Of a stretch of 34,397 bases of DNA, positions 14,548 to 22,676 are shown in pieces. The stretch comes from an uncultured Acidaminococcus sp. GTDB lineage: Bacteria > Bacillota > Negativicutes > Acidaminococcales > Acidaminococcaceae. The translations under genes were made by a program, and so were the position numbers. Below the pieces are notes generated by a model that saw nothing but the letters and a program-made list of their open reading frames with translations, was not told the DNA's origin and searched no databases. Location of the stretch: assembly GCA_900770265.1 (NCBI GenBank), contig CAAGJR010000057.1:1-34397 (forward strand), written 5' to 3'. Positions within the stretch are counted from its first letter, which is position 1; the number at the start of each line of letters is the position of its first letter.

Positions 14548-15963
14548 TTAGAAGCAGACTTTATTGGGGTTCAAGATCAGGTTCGGGTCGAAGACCTCTT
14601 TGATGCCCTGCATCAGGGCCATGGACGTATTGCCCAGGTTTTCGGCCAGGTACTGCACCTTGCCGAAGCCAATCCCGTGTTCCCCGGAAATCTGGCCTCC
14701 CAGCTCCGTGCATTTGGCATACAGCTTGTGCATGAACTGGTCCACAGCCTGTTTGAAGGCCGGCAGTTCCATGTCGTTGGCACAGGTGTAAATGTGCAGG
14801 TTGCCGTCGCCGGCATGGCCGAACATCTTCACTTCGAACGGGAAGTCCCCCTGGATCTCTTTGATGTACAGCACGAAATCGGGGATGGAGGAAACGGGGA
14901 CCACCACGTCACATTCATCCAGCAGCTTGTACTGTTCTTCGATGCCTTCCAGGAAGGAGGACCGGGCCGCCCAGGTCTTTTCCAGGAACATGGGGGTGTC
15001 GGCCACCAGCACGTCCAGGGCCCCGGCTTCCAGCATCATTTCGGCGGCTTCCTCCACCTGTTTGTCCAGCTGATCCCGGTCGTTGGAGTCCAACGTCACC
15101 AGCAGGTAGGCGCCCACTTCCTGGCCTTCCACTTCTTTGGGGAATACGCTCTTGCCCATGTATTCCTCGGAGGATTCCAGGATCTCTTTTTCGAAGAATT
15201 CCAGGGTCTGGGGATTCAGGCCGGAATGTTTGATGGAGGGTACGGCGCCGATGCCGTCCGCCAGTTCGGCGAAGGGTACGATCAGCGTCACATGGCATTT
15301 GGGCGGAGCGATCAGTTTCAGGGTCAGTTCCGTGATGATGCCCAGGGTGCCTTCAGAGCCGATGATCAGGTGCAGCAGGCTGTAGCCGGAAGAGCTCTTG
15401 GATACGGGAGCCCCCACGTGGATGATTTCCCCGCTGGGCAGCACCACGGTCATGGCCTGTACGTAATCCCGGGTGGTGCCGTATTTCACGGCCCGCATGC
15501 CGCCGGCGTTGGTGGACACGTTGCCGCCCAGGGTGGCGAACTTTTCGCCCGGATCAGGCGGATAGAACATGCCGTGTTCCAGGGCATCCTTGGAGAGGGT
15601 GTCCAGCAGCACGCCGGGCTGTACCCGTACGTTCATGTTCTTTTCGTCGTAGCCCAGGATCTGGTTCATCTTCATGGTGCACAGCACCAGGCCCCGCTGT
15701 ACGGGAGTGGCGCCGCCGGCCAGGCCGGTGCCGGCGCCCCGGACGGTGACCGGGATGTGGTGGGCGTTGCACACCTTCATGATGGCGGACACTTCTTCGG
15801 TGCTCGTCACGTCGATGGACGCTTCCGGCATGCCGATGCCGTAGATGGGCATTTCGTCATGGGTGTAGTCCATGTTGATATCTTCTCCGGTCAGCACCCG
15901 GCTGCCGGCGATGGCACGGAGTTCCTCCAGGACCTCCGGAGTAATCGGCTGGTATTCGATCAT
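14548..15963 (-). CDS. GlcD-type FAD-linked 2-hydroxyacid dehydrogenase
   Basis: A 471-residue flavoprotein of the vanillyl-alcohol-oxidase fold: an FAD-binding PCMH domain (about 38-215, with PVTVRGAGTGLAGGATP and LGGNVSTNAGGMRAVKYG) and a C-terminal FAD-oxidase cap (GHAGDGNLHIY near residue 385, SGEHGIG near 435). Relatives oxidise D-lactate, glycolate or D-2-hydroxyglutarate and pass electrons to an electron-transfer flavoprotein or iron-sulfur partner. None of those partners is adjacent, so the gene stands alone. It is the only complete gene on the minus strand here. The ATG follows GAAGGAATT. In a glutamate fermenter 2-hydroxyglutarate would be an attractive substrate, but the sequence does not distinguish it from D-lactate. 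Confidence 0.88.
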   Translation of the reverse strand: MIEYQPITPEVLEELRAIAGSRVLTGEDINMDYTHDEMPIYGIGMPEASIDVTSTEEVSAIMKVCNAHHIPVTVRGAGTGLAGGATPVQRGLVLCTMKMNQILGYDEKNMNVRVQPGVLLDTLSKDALEHGMFYPPDPGEKFATLGGNVSTNAGGMRAVKYGTTRDYVQAMTVVLPSGEIIHVGAPVSKSSSGYSLLHLIIGSEGTLGIITELTLKLIAPPKCHVTLIVPFAELADGIGAVPSIKHSGLNPQTLEFFEKEILESSEEYMGKSVFPKEVEGQEVGAYLLVTLDSNDRDQLDKQVEEAAEMMLEAGALDVLVADTPMFLEKTWAARSSFLEGIEEQYKLLDECDVVVPVSSIPDFVLYIKEIQGDFPFEVKMFGHAGDGNLHIYTCANDMELPAFKQAVDQFMHKLYAKCTELGGQISGEHGIGFGKVQYLAENLGNTSMALMQGIKEVFDPNLILNPNKVCF

Positions 15964-16007
15964 AATTCCTTCATTCCCCTTTCGTTGTATAACACAAACG
16001 TAGGTTA

Positions 16008-16036
16008 ACTATAACAAATTTCTTACTTGCAGTAAA
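16008..16036 (-). promoter_or_regulatory. Promoter of the GlcD-type gene
   Basis: On the minus strand TTTACT (16031-16036) and TATAGT (16008-16013) are 17 bp apart, and TGT before the -10 box gives an extended -10. The -10 box is about 45 bases before the start codon. Confidence 0.6.
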
Positions 16037-16075
16037 GAACTTTCTTAAAATTGCAAAAACGGTGATAATTCAGAG

Positions 16076-16204
16076 GCGGGCTTACCGGGCGACACGGCCT
16101 GCGGCCGGTCTTGGTAAGCCCCTACGGATCATAATCAGACAAACGACAAGTACTCCGTAGGGGTTTACCAAGGGTCCCGAAGGGATCCCGCCCGGTAAAC
16201 CCGC
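16076..16204. repeat. GC-rich dispersed element, two inverted hairpin halves
   Basis: This fills much of the 345-base gap between the GlcD-type and FG-GAP-like genes. The left half (16076-16127) is a hairpin with stem GGGCTTACC/GGTAAGCCC and ends CTACGG; after 27 bases the right half (16155-16204) begins CCGTAGG and has stem GGGTTTACC/GGTAAACCC. Each half can pair with itself and with the other. A stray fragment resembling its end (ACCGGGCGACAGCGCC) continues near 16232. No heptamer array is found here. Confidence 0.8.
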
Positions 16205-16237
16205 TCCGCATATCGATATTTCGATGGAATGCACCGG

Positions 16238-16266
16238 GCGACAGCGCCGCAAAAGTATAGTATAAT
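16238..16266 (+). promoter_or_regulatory. Promoter of the FG-GAP-like gene, -35 box within repeat-derived sequence
   Basis: GCGACA (16238-16243) and a perfect TATAAT (16261-16266) are 17 bp apart; the -10 box is 42 bases before the start. The -35 box is part of a GGGCGACA string that also occurs in the neighbouring dispersed element. Confidence 0.6.
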
Positions 16267-16308
16267 GGGAGAAATGAGTTTTTAACGGAAAGGAATCGGT
16301 GGGCAACC

Positions 16309-17985
16309 ATGGAACAACATACACGCAAACAGGTACTTCTCAGTCTGGCCCTGGCAGGGGTATTGTCCCTGCCGGCCCTGGCACCGGCCGAGGCAGGCAC
16401 CGTGAAGGACCTGCGCCAGTTCCCGCAGCTGCAGGCGGAAAAAGCCGCGGCGGGCAAACCGGCGGACGCAGCTGCCAAAAAGGACAAGAAAGCCGGCGAA
16501 AAGGCCAAAGACGGGGAGAAGACGAAAGCCGCTGCGAAGAAACCCTCCGGCAGTGTGCCGGAAGTGCCCGATGACCGGGGCGAAGGGCCGACGAAACTCA
16601 CGAAGGGGGATTCCCTGCGCAAGAACCGGCCGGTGGACTTCGTGGTCCAGCACGGCCAGCTGATCAGCGAGGCCATCGGTGACATCGACGGGGACGGCGT
16701 GGACGAAGTGGTGGATCTCATGGGCAACCCGGTGGTGGACGGCTCCAGCTTCATGGGGGACATGTACCTGGTGGCCAAAGAGGTGAACGCCGCCAACCCC
16801 AGCAAGGTGAAGTACTACTATCGGCCCAAAGATCTGGGGGGCTACAATGCCTACCTGACGCTGGCCGACGTGACGGGCAACGGCTGGCCCAACATCATCA
16901 TCGCGGCTCCCAGCGGCGGCAGCGGCGGCATGGTGTCCTACCGGATCCTGGATGTGCAGGACGGCAAGATGGAGGAAATCTTCGGGCCGGAGGAGAACAA
17001 GGGCGTTTCCATGGTGGGCACGTACCTGCCCGATTACCAGGTGAAGCTGTCCTTCCCCAACCTGACCCAGGACATCATCCTGGACGTGAGCAATGAAAAG
17101 GAAGCCTACCGGAACCTGAATGTGTACAATGCGGACGGCAGCCTGAAAGAATCGGGCCTGCGGCCCACCATCCAGAACCTGAGCCAGCTCAGCGCCCTGG
17201 ACGTGAACGGGGACGGCATGGACGAGATCGTGACGCTGCAGAAGGTAGTGGGGGTGACGAATGCCGATCCCCTGGGCGTGGTGCGCACGGTGTGGGATTA
17301 CCGGGCCGGCGGCTGGCAGCCCCGGACCGTGGGGTTCCAGGCCCAGCTGTACAGCCGGCCCACCTATGTGAATACGGACAAGATCACCGGCCAGAGCGGC
17401 TATGAGATCGTATCCCTGAAGGTGGCCACGGAAGACGGGGCCGTGTCGTACCCCCATTTCCAGAAGCTGGACGGCAAACTGGCCTGGAAGGTGAACCACG
17501 TCATCGAAGCCTTTGTGCGCAGCCATCTGAAGGATCTGGCCATCGGCAGCCGGCTGAACCTGGATTACGATGTGAAGTACAGCGGCCAGGACTACGCCAG
17601 CGTCATGCTGCTGGGGCTTTTGACCGAACGGGATAAGAGCACGGCCATCACCCGGTGCTTCAACTTCAACATGAAGACCGGGGAAGAAGTGTCCCTGAAA
17701 GACATGGTGAAGCCCTGGGGCAGGTTCTGGAAACTGGTGGCGAAAGAAACGGCGGACGCCGGAACGGCCATCACGCCGAAAGATGTGACGGGCTACTACT
17801 TCGACGGGGACGCGCTGGGCCTGTTGTACGGGGACCAGAAGGAATTCGACCTGGAAGCAGAAAAAGTCCTTCCTTATTTAAAGAAAAACGCTCCCGGGGA
17901 GGTTTTTGTGACTAACCAGTCAAACGGAGAAAATAATAGTAAAACAGCGAAAACAAGCGATACAAAAACAAAAACTGCAAATTAA
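16309..17985 (+). CDS. Exported protein with FG-GAP/VCBS-like repeats and RsiV-like C-terminal domain
   Basis: A 558-residue secreted or periplasmic protein. A signal peptide (basic start, hydrophobic core about 9-24, likely cut after AEA at residue 29) is followed by a Lys/Ala-rich low-complexity linker (about 42-85). The body holds calcium-loop-like motifs D-x-D-x-D-G typical of FG-GAP/VCBS beta-propeller blades: DIDGDGVDE (125-133) and DVNGDGMDE (298-306), plus a weaker DVTGNGWPN. The region from about 385 to 535 (NFNMKTGEEVSLKDM, YYFDGDALGLLY) resembles the DUF4163/DUF3298 domain of RsiV and PdaC. The Lys/Ala-rich linker and the Asn/Thr/Lys-rich tail look disordered. Its promoter lies just upstream. 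Function is not known; a cell-envelope or carbohydrate-binding role is a guess. Confidence 0.7.
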   Translation: MEQHTRKQVLLSLALAGVLSLPALAPAEAGTVKDLRQFPQLQAEKAAAGKPADAAAKKDKKAGEKAKDGEKTKAAAKKPSGSVPEVPDDRGEGPTKLTKGDSLRKNRPVDFVVQHGQLISEAIGDIDGDGVDEVVDLMGNPVVDGSSFMGDMYLVAKEVNAANPSKVKYYYRPKDLGGYNAYLTLADVTGNGWPNIIIAAPSGGSGGMVSYRILDVQDGKMEEIFGPEENKGVSMVGTYLPDYQVKLSFPNLTQDIILDVSNEKEAYRNLNVYNADGSLKESGLRPTIQNLSQLSALDVNGDGMDEIVTLQKVVGVTNADPLGVVRTVWDYRAGGWQPRTVGFQAQLYSRPTYVNTDKITGQSGYEIVSLKVATEDGAVSYPHFQKLDGKLAWKVNHVIEAFVRSHLKDLAIGSRLNLDYDVKYSGQDYASVMLLGLLTERDKSTAITRCFNFNMKTGEEVSLKDMVKPWGRFWKLVAKETADAGTAITPKDVTGYYFDGDALGLLYGDQKEFDLEAEKVLPYLKKNAPGEVFVTNQSNGENNSKTAKTSDTKTKTAN

Positions 17986-17990
17986 AGCGT

Positions 17991-18019
17991 TTGAATCTGA
18001 AAACCCCATAGGCTATAAT
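17991..18019 (+). promoter_or_regulatory. Promoter of the RND efflux operon
   Basis: TTGAAT (17991-17996) and TATAAT (18014-18019) are exactly 17 bp apart. The -10 box lies 73 bases before the adaptor start codon. No inverted repeat typical of a TetR or MarR operator and no linked regulator gene is seen. Confidence 0.75.
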
Positions 18020-18092
18020 ATACAAGGTTATTTATAACTTTTTTATGATTGCAGTACATGCCCGGGAGGGCAGGATTTTAGGAGGATTGTCC

Positions 18093-19253
18093 ATGTTAGG
18101 AAAGAAAAAAGTGATATCCATCGGGATGGCACTCCTTCTGCTGGTAGGCGTCGCCGGCTGCGGCAAGAAGACGGCTACCACGTCAGGAGATGTGGCTGTG
18201 AAGTCCATGAAGGTCATCCGGCGTGATACCCCCATTACCTACGACTACACCGGGTTCGTGGAAGCTGCGAACGATGTGGAAATCAAGAGCAAGGTAACCG
18301 GGACCATTGTGCAGAAGCTGGTGAACGGCGGTGATTATGTGGAAGCCGGGCAGCTGCTGTACGTGATCGATCCCCGGACGTACCAGAACTCGGTGCTGAA
18401 TGCCCAGGCCAACCTGGCCAACGCAGAGGCTACCCTGGCCAACGCCCAGAAGGATGCCCAGCGGTACCAGAGCCTGTATGAACAGGGCGCGGTGAGCAAA
18501 CAGACCGCCGACCAGTACAACACGGCACTGGCCCAGGCCCAGGCTACCGTAGATGCCCAGCAGGCCATCGTGGCCTCCTCCCAGGTGGATGTGAGCGATA
18601 CCCAGATTGTAGCGCCGTTCTCCGGGAAACTGAGCACGAACACCCTGGCCAACGGGGCTTTCGTAACGGCCAACTCCACGGTCCTGACCTCCATTTCCGG
18701 CAGCGACCCCATGCGGGTGCGGTTCTCCGTATCCCAGGGTGACTACCTGGATATCATGAAGGGCAATACCAATAATGGCGCCCAGCTGCAGAACGTGACC
18801 ATGAAACTCAGCGACGGCACCACCTATCCGGAAAAAGGCACCGTGAGCCAGGTGGACCGGAGCGTCAGCGACAGCACCGGTACCCTGACCCTGAAAGCCG
18901 AGTTCCCCAACCCCAACGGCACGCTGCTGCCGGGCATGTTCGCCAACCTGACCGTGACCGGGTCCCTGGTGCCCAACGCCATCCTGGTTCCTCAGCGGGC
19001 CGTGACGGATGTTATGTACAAACACTTCGTCTATGTGATCAATGACGACAACACCGTCAGCATGAAGGAAGTCCAGCTGGGTGCCCGGATCGGGAAACTG
19101 TGGCTGGTGAAGAGCGGTCTGGACGGCACGGAAACCGTAGTGGTGGAAGGCGTGCAGAAGCTGAAGGAAGGCGCGAAAGTGAACCCCACGCCCATGACGG
19201 AAGCCGATCTGGATACTACGGATACTGCAGCAACGGGTACCAGTGGTAACTAA
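18093..19253 (+). CDS. RND efflux periplasmic adaptor lipoprotein (AcrA/MexA family)
   Basis: A 386-residue membrane-fusion protein that links an inner-membrane RND pump to an outer-membrane channel. The N-terminus is a lipoprotein signal ending V-A-G-C, so the mature protein is anchored through the cysteine at about residue 23. Lipoyl-like segments EIKSKVTGTIVQKLVNGGDYVEAGQLLYVID and TQIVAPFSGKLS (shown in part by their G-D-V/I and P-F-S-G cores) flank a long alpha-hairpin rich in Ala/Gln (about 100-155). Start is the ATG at 18093 after GGAGG; an upstream in-frame ATG at 18045 lacks a site and would spoil the signal peptide. The permease follows 13 bp downstream. An outer-membrane target is implied, supporting a diderm host. 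Confidence 0.93.
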   Translation: MLGKKKVISIGMALLLLVGVAGCGKKTATTSGDVAVKSMKVIRRDTPITYDYTGFVEAANDVEIKSKVTGTIVQKLVNGGDYVEAGQLLYVIDPRTYQNSVLNAQANLANAEATLANAQKDAQRYQSLYEQGAVSKQTADQYNTALAQAQATVDAQQAIVASSQVDVSDTQIVAPFSGKLSTNTLANGAFVTANSTVLTSISGSDPMRVRFSVSQGDYLDIMKGNTNNGAQLQNVTMKLSDGTTYPEKGTVSQVDRSVSDSTGTLTLKAEFPNPNGTLLPGMFANLTVTGSLVPNAILVPQRAVTDVMYKHFVYVINDDNTVSMKEVQLGARIGKLWLVKSGLDGTETVVVEGVQKLKEGAKVNPTPMTEADLDTTDTAATGTSGN

Positions 19254-19266
19254 GGAGGTACAGTAA

Positions 19267-22200
19267 GTGGCAAAGTATTTTATCGATCACCCTGTATTTG
19301 CCTGCGTCATCTCCATCATCATCGCGCTGATCGGTATCATTTCTGCCTATAACCTGCCCATTGCCCAGTATCCGCAGATTTCCAACCCGCGGATCAGCGT
19401 CAGCACCAACTATGTAGGTGCCAACGCCGAGGTTGTGGAACAGTCCGTGGCCCAGGCCATCGAAAAGCAGGTCAACGGCGTCGATAACATGATCGATATG
19501 AACTCCGTCAGCGACAACAGCGGCAACTACAGCCTGAACGTCAAGTTCGAACTGGGCACCGACCCGGATATGGACTCCGTCAAGGTGCAGAACCGTGTGG
19601 CCCAGGCTTCGGCCTCCCTGCCCAGCGAAGTAAGTACCTACGGTGTCACCACCAAGAAGCAGTCGGCTGAAACCATCATGTATTTCGCCCTGACTTCTCC
19701 CAACGGTACCTATGATACCCTGTTCATGAAGACCTACGGCTCCACCCAGTTCGTGGACGCCCTGAAACGTGTGAAGGGCGTTTCCGAAGTCAGCGAATAC
19801 GGCCCGGAACTGGCCATGCGTATCTGGCTGGATCCCATGAAGATGGCCTCCCTGGGCGTGACGGCAGCGGACGTGAAGAATGCCATCAGCAGCCAGAACG
19901 TCCAGGCTCCTGCCGGGAGCATCGGCGCCCGGCCCAACGATGCGGACCAGGAATTCCAGTATTCCGCCCGTGTCAAAGGCCGTCTGACCACCGCCGATGA
20001 ATTCGGCAACATCATCATCAAGAACAAGAATGGCAACCTGCTGCGGGTGAAGGACGTGGCCCGGATCGAGTTCGGTCCCCGTGATGACAGCGTCACCAGT
20101 ACCCTGAACGGCAAGAACGCCATGAACTACGCCATCGCCCTGAACACCGATGCCAATGCACTGGAAAGTGTGGCGGCAGTGAAGAAGGTGCTGGCGGAAG
20201 CGGAAAAGAACTTCCCGCCGGACCTGAAACTGACCATCGTGCAGGATAACACGGACTATGTACGCGAATCCCTGAAAGAAGTGGTCATCACCCTGGTGGA
20301 AACCCTGGTACTGGTGGTATTGATTACCTGGGTGTTCCTGCAGAGCTGGCGGGCCACCCTGGTACCTACGCTGGCCATCCCGGTCTCCCTATTGGGGACC
20401 TTCGGAGCCTTTATCATCTTTGATTTCACCATCAATACATTGACACTGTTCGCCCTGGTGCTGGCCATCGGTATCGTGGTGGACGACGCCATCGTAGTGG
20501 TGGAAGCCGTGGAACACAACGTGGATGAACTGGGGATGGACCCCAAGGAAGCAACCTACACCGCCATGCGGGAAGTATCCGGGGCCATTGTGGCCACCGC
20601 CTTCGTGCTGCTGGCCGTATTCCTGCCCGTTGCCTTCCTGAGCGGCATCACCGGCGTATTGTACAAACAGTTCGCTCTGAGTATCGTGGTGGCCCTGAGT
20701 ATCTCGGCTGTGGTCGCCATGTCTCTGAGCCCGGCTGTGTGCGCCATGGTGATCAAACCCAAGGACCCCAACGGAGCCAAGGGCTTTTTGGGCAAGATGT
20801 TCGGTTACTTCAACCGGTGGCTGGAACGGACCACGGGCAAGTACGTAAAGAACGTGAAGCGGCTGCTGCGCCACTTCAAGCTGGGCCTGGTGGGCCTTGC
20901 CATCGTCTTCGTACTGATCGGCATGTTCTTCAAGCTGATCCCGTCCTCCTACCTGCCCGATGAAGACCAGAGCTTCGCCATGATGACCTATTCCCTACCG
21001 GAATCCGCTTCCACGAACCGGACCATCAAGGTAGGCGAAAACCTGGAAAAGACCATCGAACAGATCCCCGGCGTAAAATATGTTATGCAGATCTCCGGTA
21101 TCGACGTACTGTCCGGCGCCCGGAAATCCAGTGCCGGCATTATGCCGGTGAAGATGGATGATATCCAGAACCGGACCACGGATGACCTGAGTGTTTACAC
21201 CATCATCAAGAAATTGAACATCCTGGGGTCCCAGACCCCTGAGGCCAACATCATGGCCTTCAACCAGGCTGTACTGCCCGGTCTGTCCAACACCGGCAGC
21301 TTGAGCCTGTACATCATGGACACCACCGGTCACGATACCGATGTGATGGCCAGCGATGTGCAGAAGGTGCTGGGCCAGATCCGCCAGCGTCCTGAAATCG
21401 CCACCATCTACACCACGTTTACCAACCAGACCCCGGCCCTGCAGTTCGATGTGGACCGGGCCAAGGCAGAAAGCCTGAACGTACCGGTGTCCAGCGTGTT
21501 CACCGCCCTCCAGGCCAACCTGGGCGGCAGCGAAGTCAACGACTTCAACCTGCTGGGCAAGACCTGGAAGGTTGTCATCCAGGCTGACCCCAAATACAGA
21601 GGGGACGTGAAGAGCCTGTCCAACCTGTATGTGGCCAGCAATACCGGGGCTCTGGTTCCGCTGAGTGCCCTGGTGACCAGTAAGGAAATCCCGTCCGCCC
21701 CTGTCATTACCCGGTTCAACGGGTCCCGGGGCGCCAAGATCGCCGGTTCTCCGGCCAGCGGGGTATCCACCGGCCAGGCCATCAGTGCCATCGAAGAAGT
21801 GCTGAACGCCAATCTGCCTTCCGGCTACACCTACGAATGGGTGGACCAGAGCCGGGACGAAAAGGCCGCCGGCAGCTCCTCCTTCATGATGTTCGGGATC
21901 TCCCTGGTGTTCGTATACCTGTGTCTGTCCGCTTTGTATGAAAGCTGGACCCTGCCTCTCGGTATCATCTTCGCTGTGCCGTCTGCCGTGATGGGGGCCG
22001 TTGGCTTCCAGTACCTGCGCGGCCTGACCAGTGATATCTACATGCAGATCGGGATGATCGTGCTGATCGGTCTGTCGGCCAAGAACGCCATCCTGATCGT
22101 GGAATATGCCAAGATGAGAGTGGACGACGGCTGGGCCGTCATGCCCGCTCTGGTGGATACGGTTACGGTCCGTCTGCGGCCTATCCTCATGACCGCGTTC

Positions 22201-22416
22201 TCTACGGTCATCGGGGCTGTGCCTCTGGCCTGGGCCAGCGGCGCCGGTTCCGGTTCCCGTACGTCCATCGGTACCGCCATCATCGGCGGCATGATGGCCT
22301 CCACGTTCCTGAGCCTGTTCCTGGTTCCGGTCCTGTTCCTGACCATCGAAAAAGTCTTCCATCCCAAGACCCCCATCGGGTCCGTGGACGATCCCATTCC
22401 GGAAGAAAAGAAATAA
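19267..22416 (+). CDS. RND multidrug efflux permease (AcrB/HAE1 family)
   Basis: A 1049-residue inner-membrane proton-driven pump with 12 predicted helices and two large periplasmic loops. The proton-relay aspartates are intact as D406-D407 in GIVVDDAIVVVE, and the family opening FIDHPVFACVISIIIALIG and ISVSTNYVGANAEVVEQSV are typical. The second half repeats the fold, with IGMIVLIGLSAKNAILIVE near residue 930. Length equals AcrB (1049). Start is GTG at 19267 with AAGGAGGT 8 bases upstream. No tolC-like outer membrane factor follows; the operon ends in a terminator, so the channel must be encoded elsewhere. Substrates (drugs, bile acids, others) cannot be read from sequence. Confidence 0.96.
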   Translation: MAKYFIDHPVFACVISIIIALIGIISAYNLPIAQYPQISNPRISVSTNYVGANAEVVEQSVAQAIEKQVNGVDNMIDMNSVSDNSGNYSLNVKFELGTDPDMDSVKVQNRVAQASASLPSEVSTYGVTTKKQSAETIMYFALTSPNGTYDTLFMKTYGSTQFVDALKRVKGVSEVSEYGPELAMRIWLDPMKMASLGVTAADVKNAISSQNVQAPAGSIGARPNDADQEFQYSARVKGRLTTADEFGNIIIKNKNGNLLRVKDVARIEFGPRDDSVTSTLNGKNAMNYAIALNTDANALESVAAVKKVLAEAEKNFPPDLKLTIVQDNTDYVRESLKEVVITLVETLVLVVLITWVFLQSWRATLVPTLAIPVSLLGTFGAFIIFDFTINTLTLFALVLAIGIVVDDAIVVVEAVEHNVDELGMDPKEATYTAMREVSGAIVATAFVLLAVFLPVAFLSGITGVLYKQFALSIVVALSISAVVAMSLSPAVCAMVIKPKDPNGAKGFLGKMFGYFNRWLERTTGKYVKNVKRLLRHFKLGLVGLAIVFVLIGMFFKLIPSSYLPDEDQSFAMMTYSLPESASTNRTIKVGENLEKTIEQIPGVKYVMQISGIDVLSGARKSSAGIMPVKMDDIQNRTTDDLSVYTIIKKLNILGSQTPEANIMAFNQAVLPGLSNTGSLSLYIMDTTGHDTDVMASDVQKVLGQIRQRPEIATIYTTFTNQTPALQFDVDRAKAESLNVPVSSVFTALQANLGGSEVNDFNLLGKTWKVVIQADPKYRGDVKSLSNLYVASNTGALVPLSALVTSKEIPSAPVITRFNGSRGAKIAGSPASGVSTGQAISAIEEVLNANLPSGYTYEWVDQSRDEKAAGSSSFMMFGISLVFVYLCLSALYESWTLPLGIIFAVPSAVMGAVGFQYLRGLTSDIYMQIGMIVLIGLSAKNAILIVEYAKMRVDDGWAVMPALVDTVTVRLRPILMTAFSTVIGAVPLAWASGAGSGSRTSIGTAIIGGMMASTFLSLFLVPVLFLTIEKVFHPKTPIGSVDDPIPEEKK

Positions 22417-22422
22417 CCTTTC

Positions 22423-22462
22423 AAAAAAGGCACTGCTGCTTACTGTGGCGGTGCCTTTTTTT
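22423..22462 (+). terminator. Terminator of the RND efflux operon
   Basis: AAAAAAGGCAC (22423-22433) pairs with GTGCCTTTTTT (22451-22461) around a 17-base loop, ending in a run of T. A heptamer array starts directly at its 3' end. Confidence 0.88.
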
Positions 22463-22560
22463 AGTGGCTGGTGGTTAGTGGGTAGTGGTTAGAAGCTCCT
22501 GCCGGCCGCAGCGTAGGGGCTACCCGTCAGGGGAGACCGTCCGTGGCCTCCCGGAGGGCT
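22462..22560. repeat. 7-bp tandem repeat and single half-element
   Basis: Heptamers TAGTGGC (22462), TGGTGGT (22469), TAGTGGG (22476) and TAGTGGT (22483), then a degraded TAGAAGC. The array is followed by one half of the dispersed element: CGTAGGGGCTACCCGT from 22512 and the border CTCCCGGAGGG near 22548. The matching left half is missing. Confidence 0.8.
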
Positions 22561-22612
22561 GCTTTGATTTCGAATAAGGAAAGATTTCTTTCCATATTCG
22601 TTCAGAAAAACT

Positions 22613-22641
22613 TTGCTTTTTTTCATCGGAGCGGATATAAT
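22613..22641 (+). promoter_or_regulatory. Probable promoter of the ABC exporter gene
   Basis: TTGCTT (22613-22618) and a perfect TATAAT (22636-22641) are 17 bp apart, with the -10 box 35 bases before the GTG start. Confidence 0.6.
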
Positions 22642-22676
22642 AGATTTTATTCTTGTTTATGTAAGGTGAAGGACAC

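Noticed and set aside
22417..22676. An outer-membrane TolC-like gene completing the RND operon
   Set aside because: The operon ends in a clear terminator and the gap holds only repeats before an unrelated ABC exporter.
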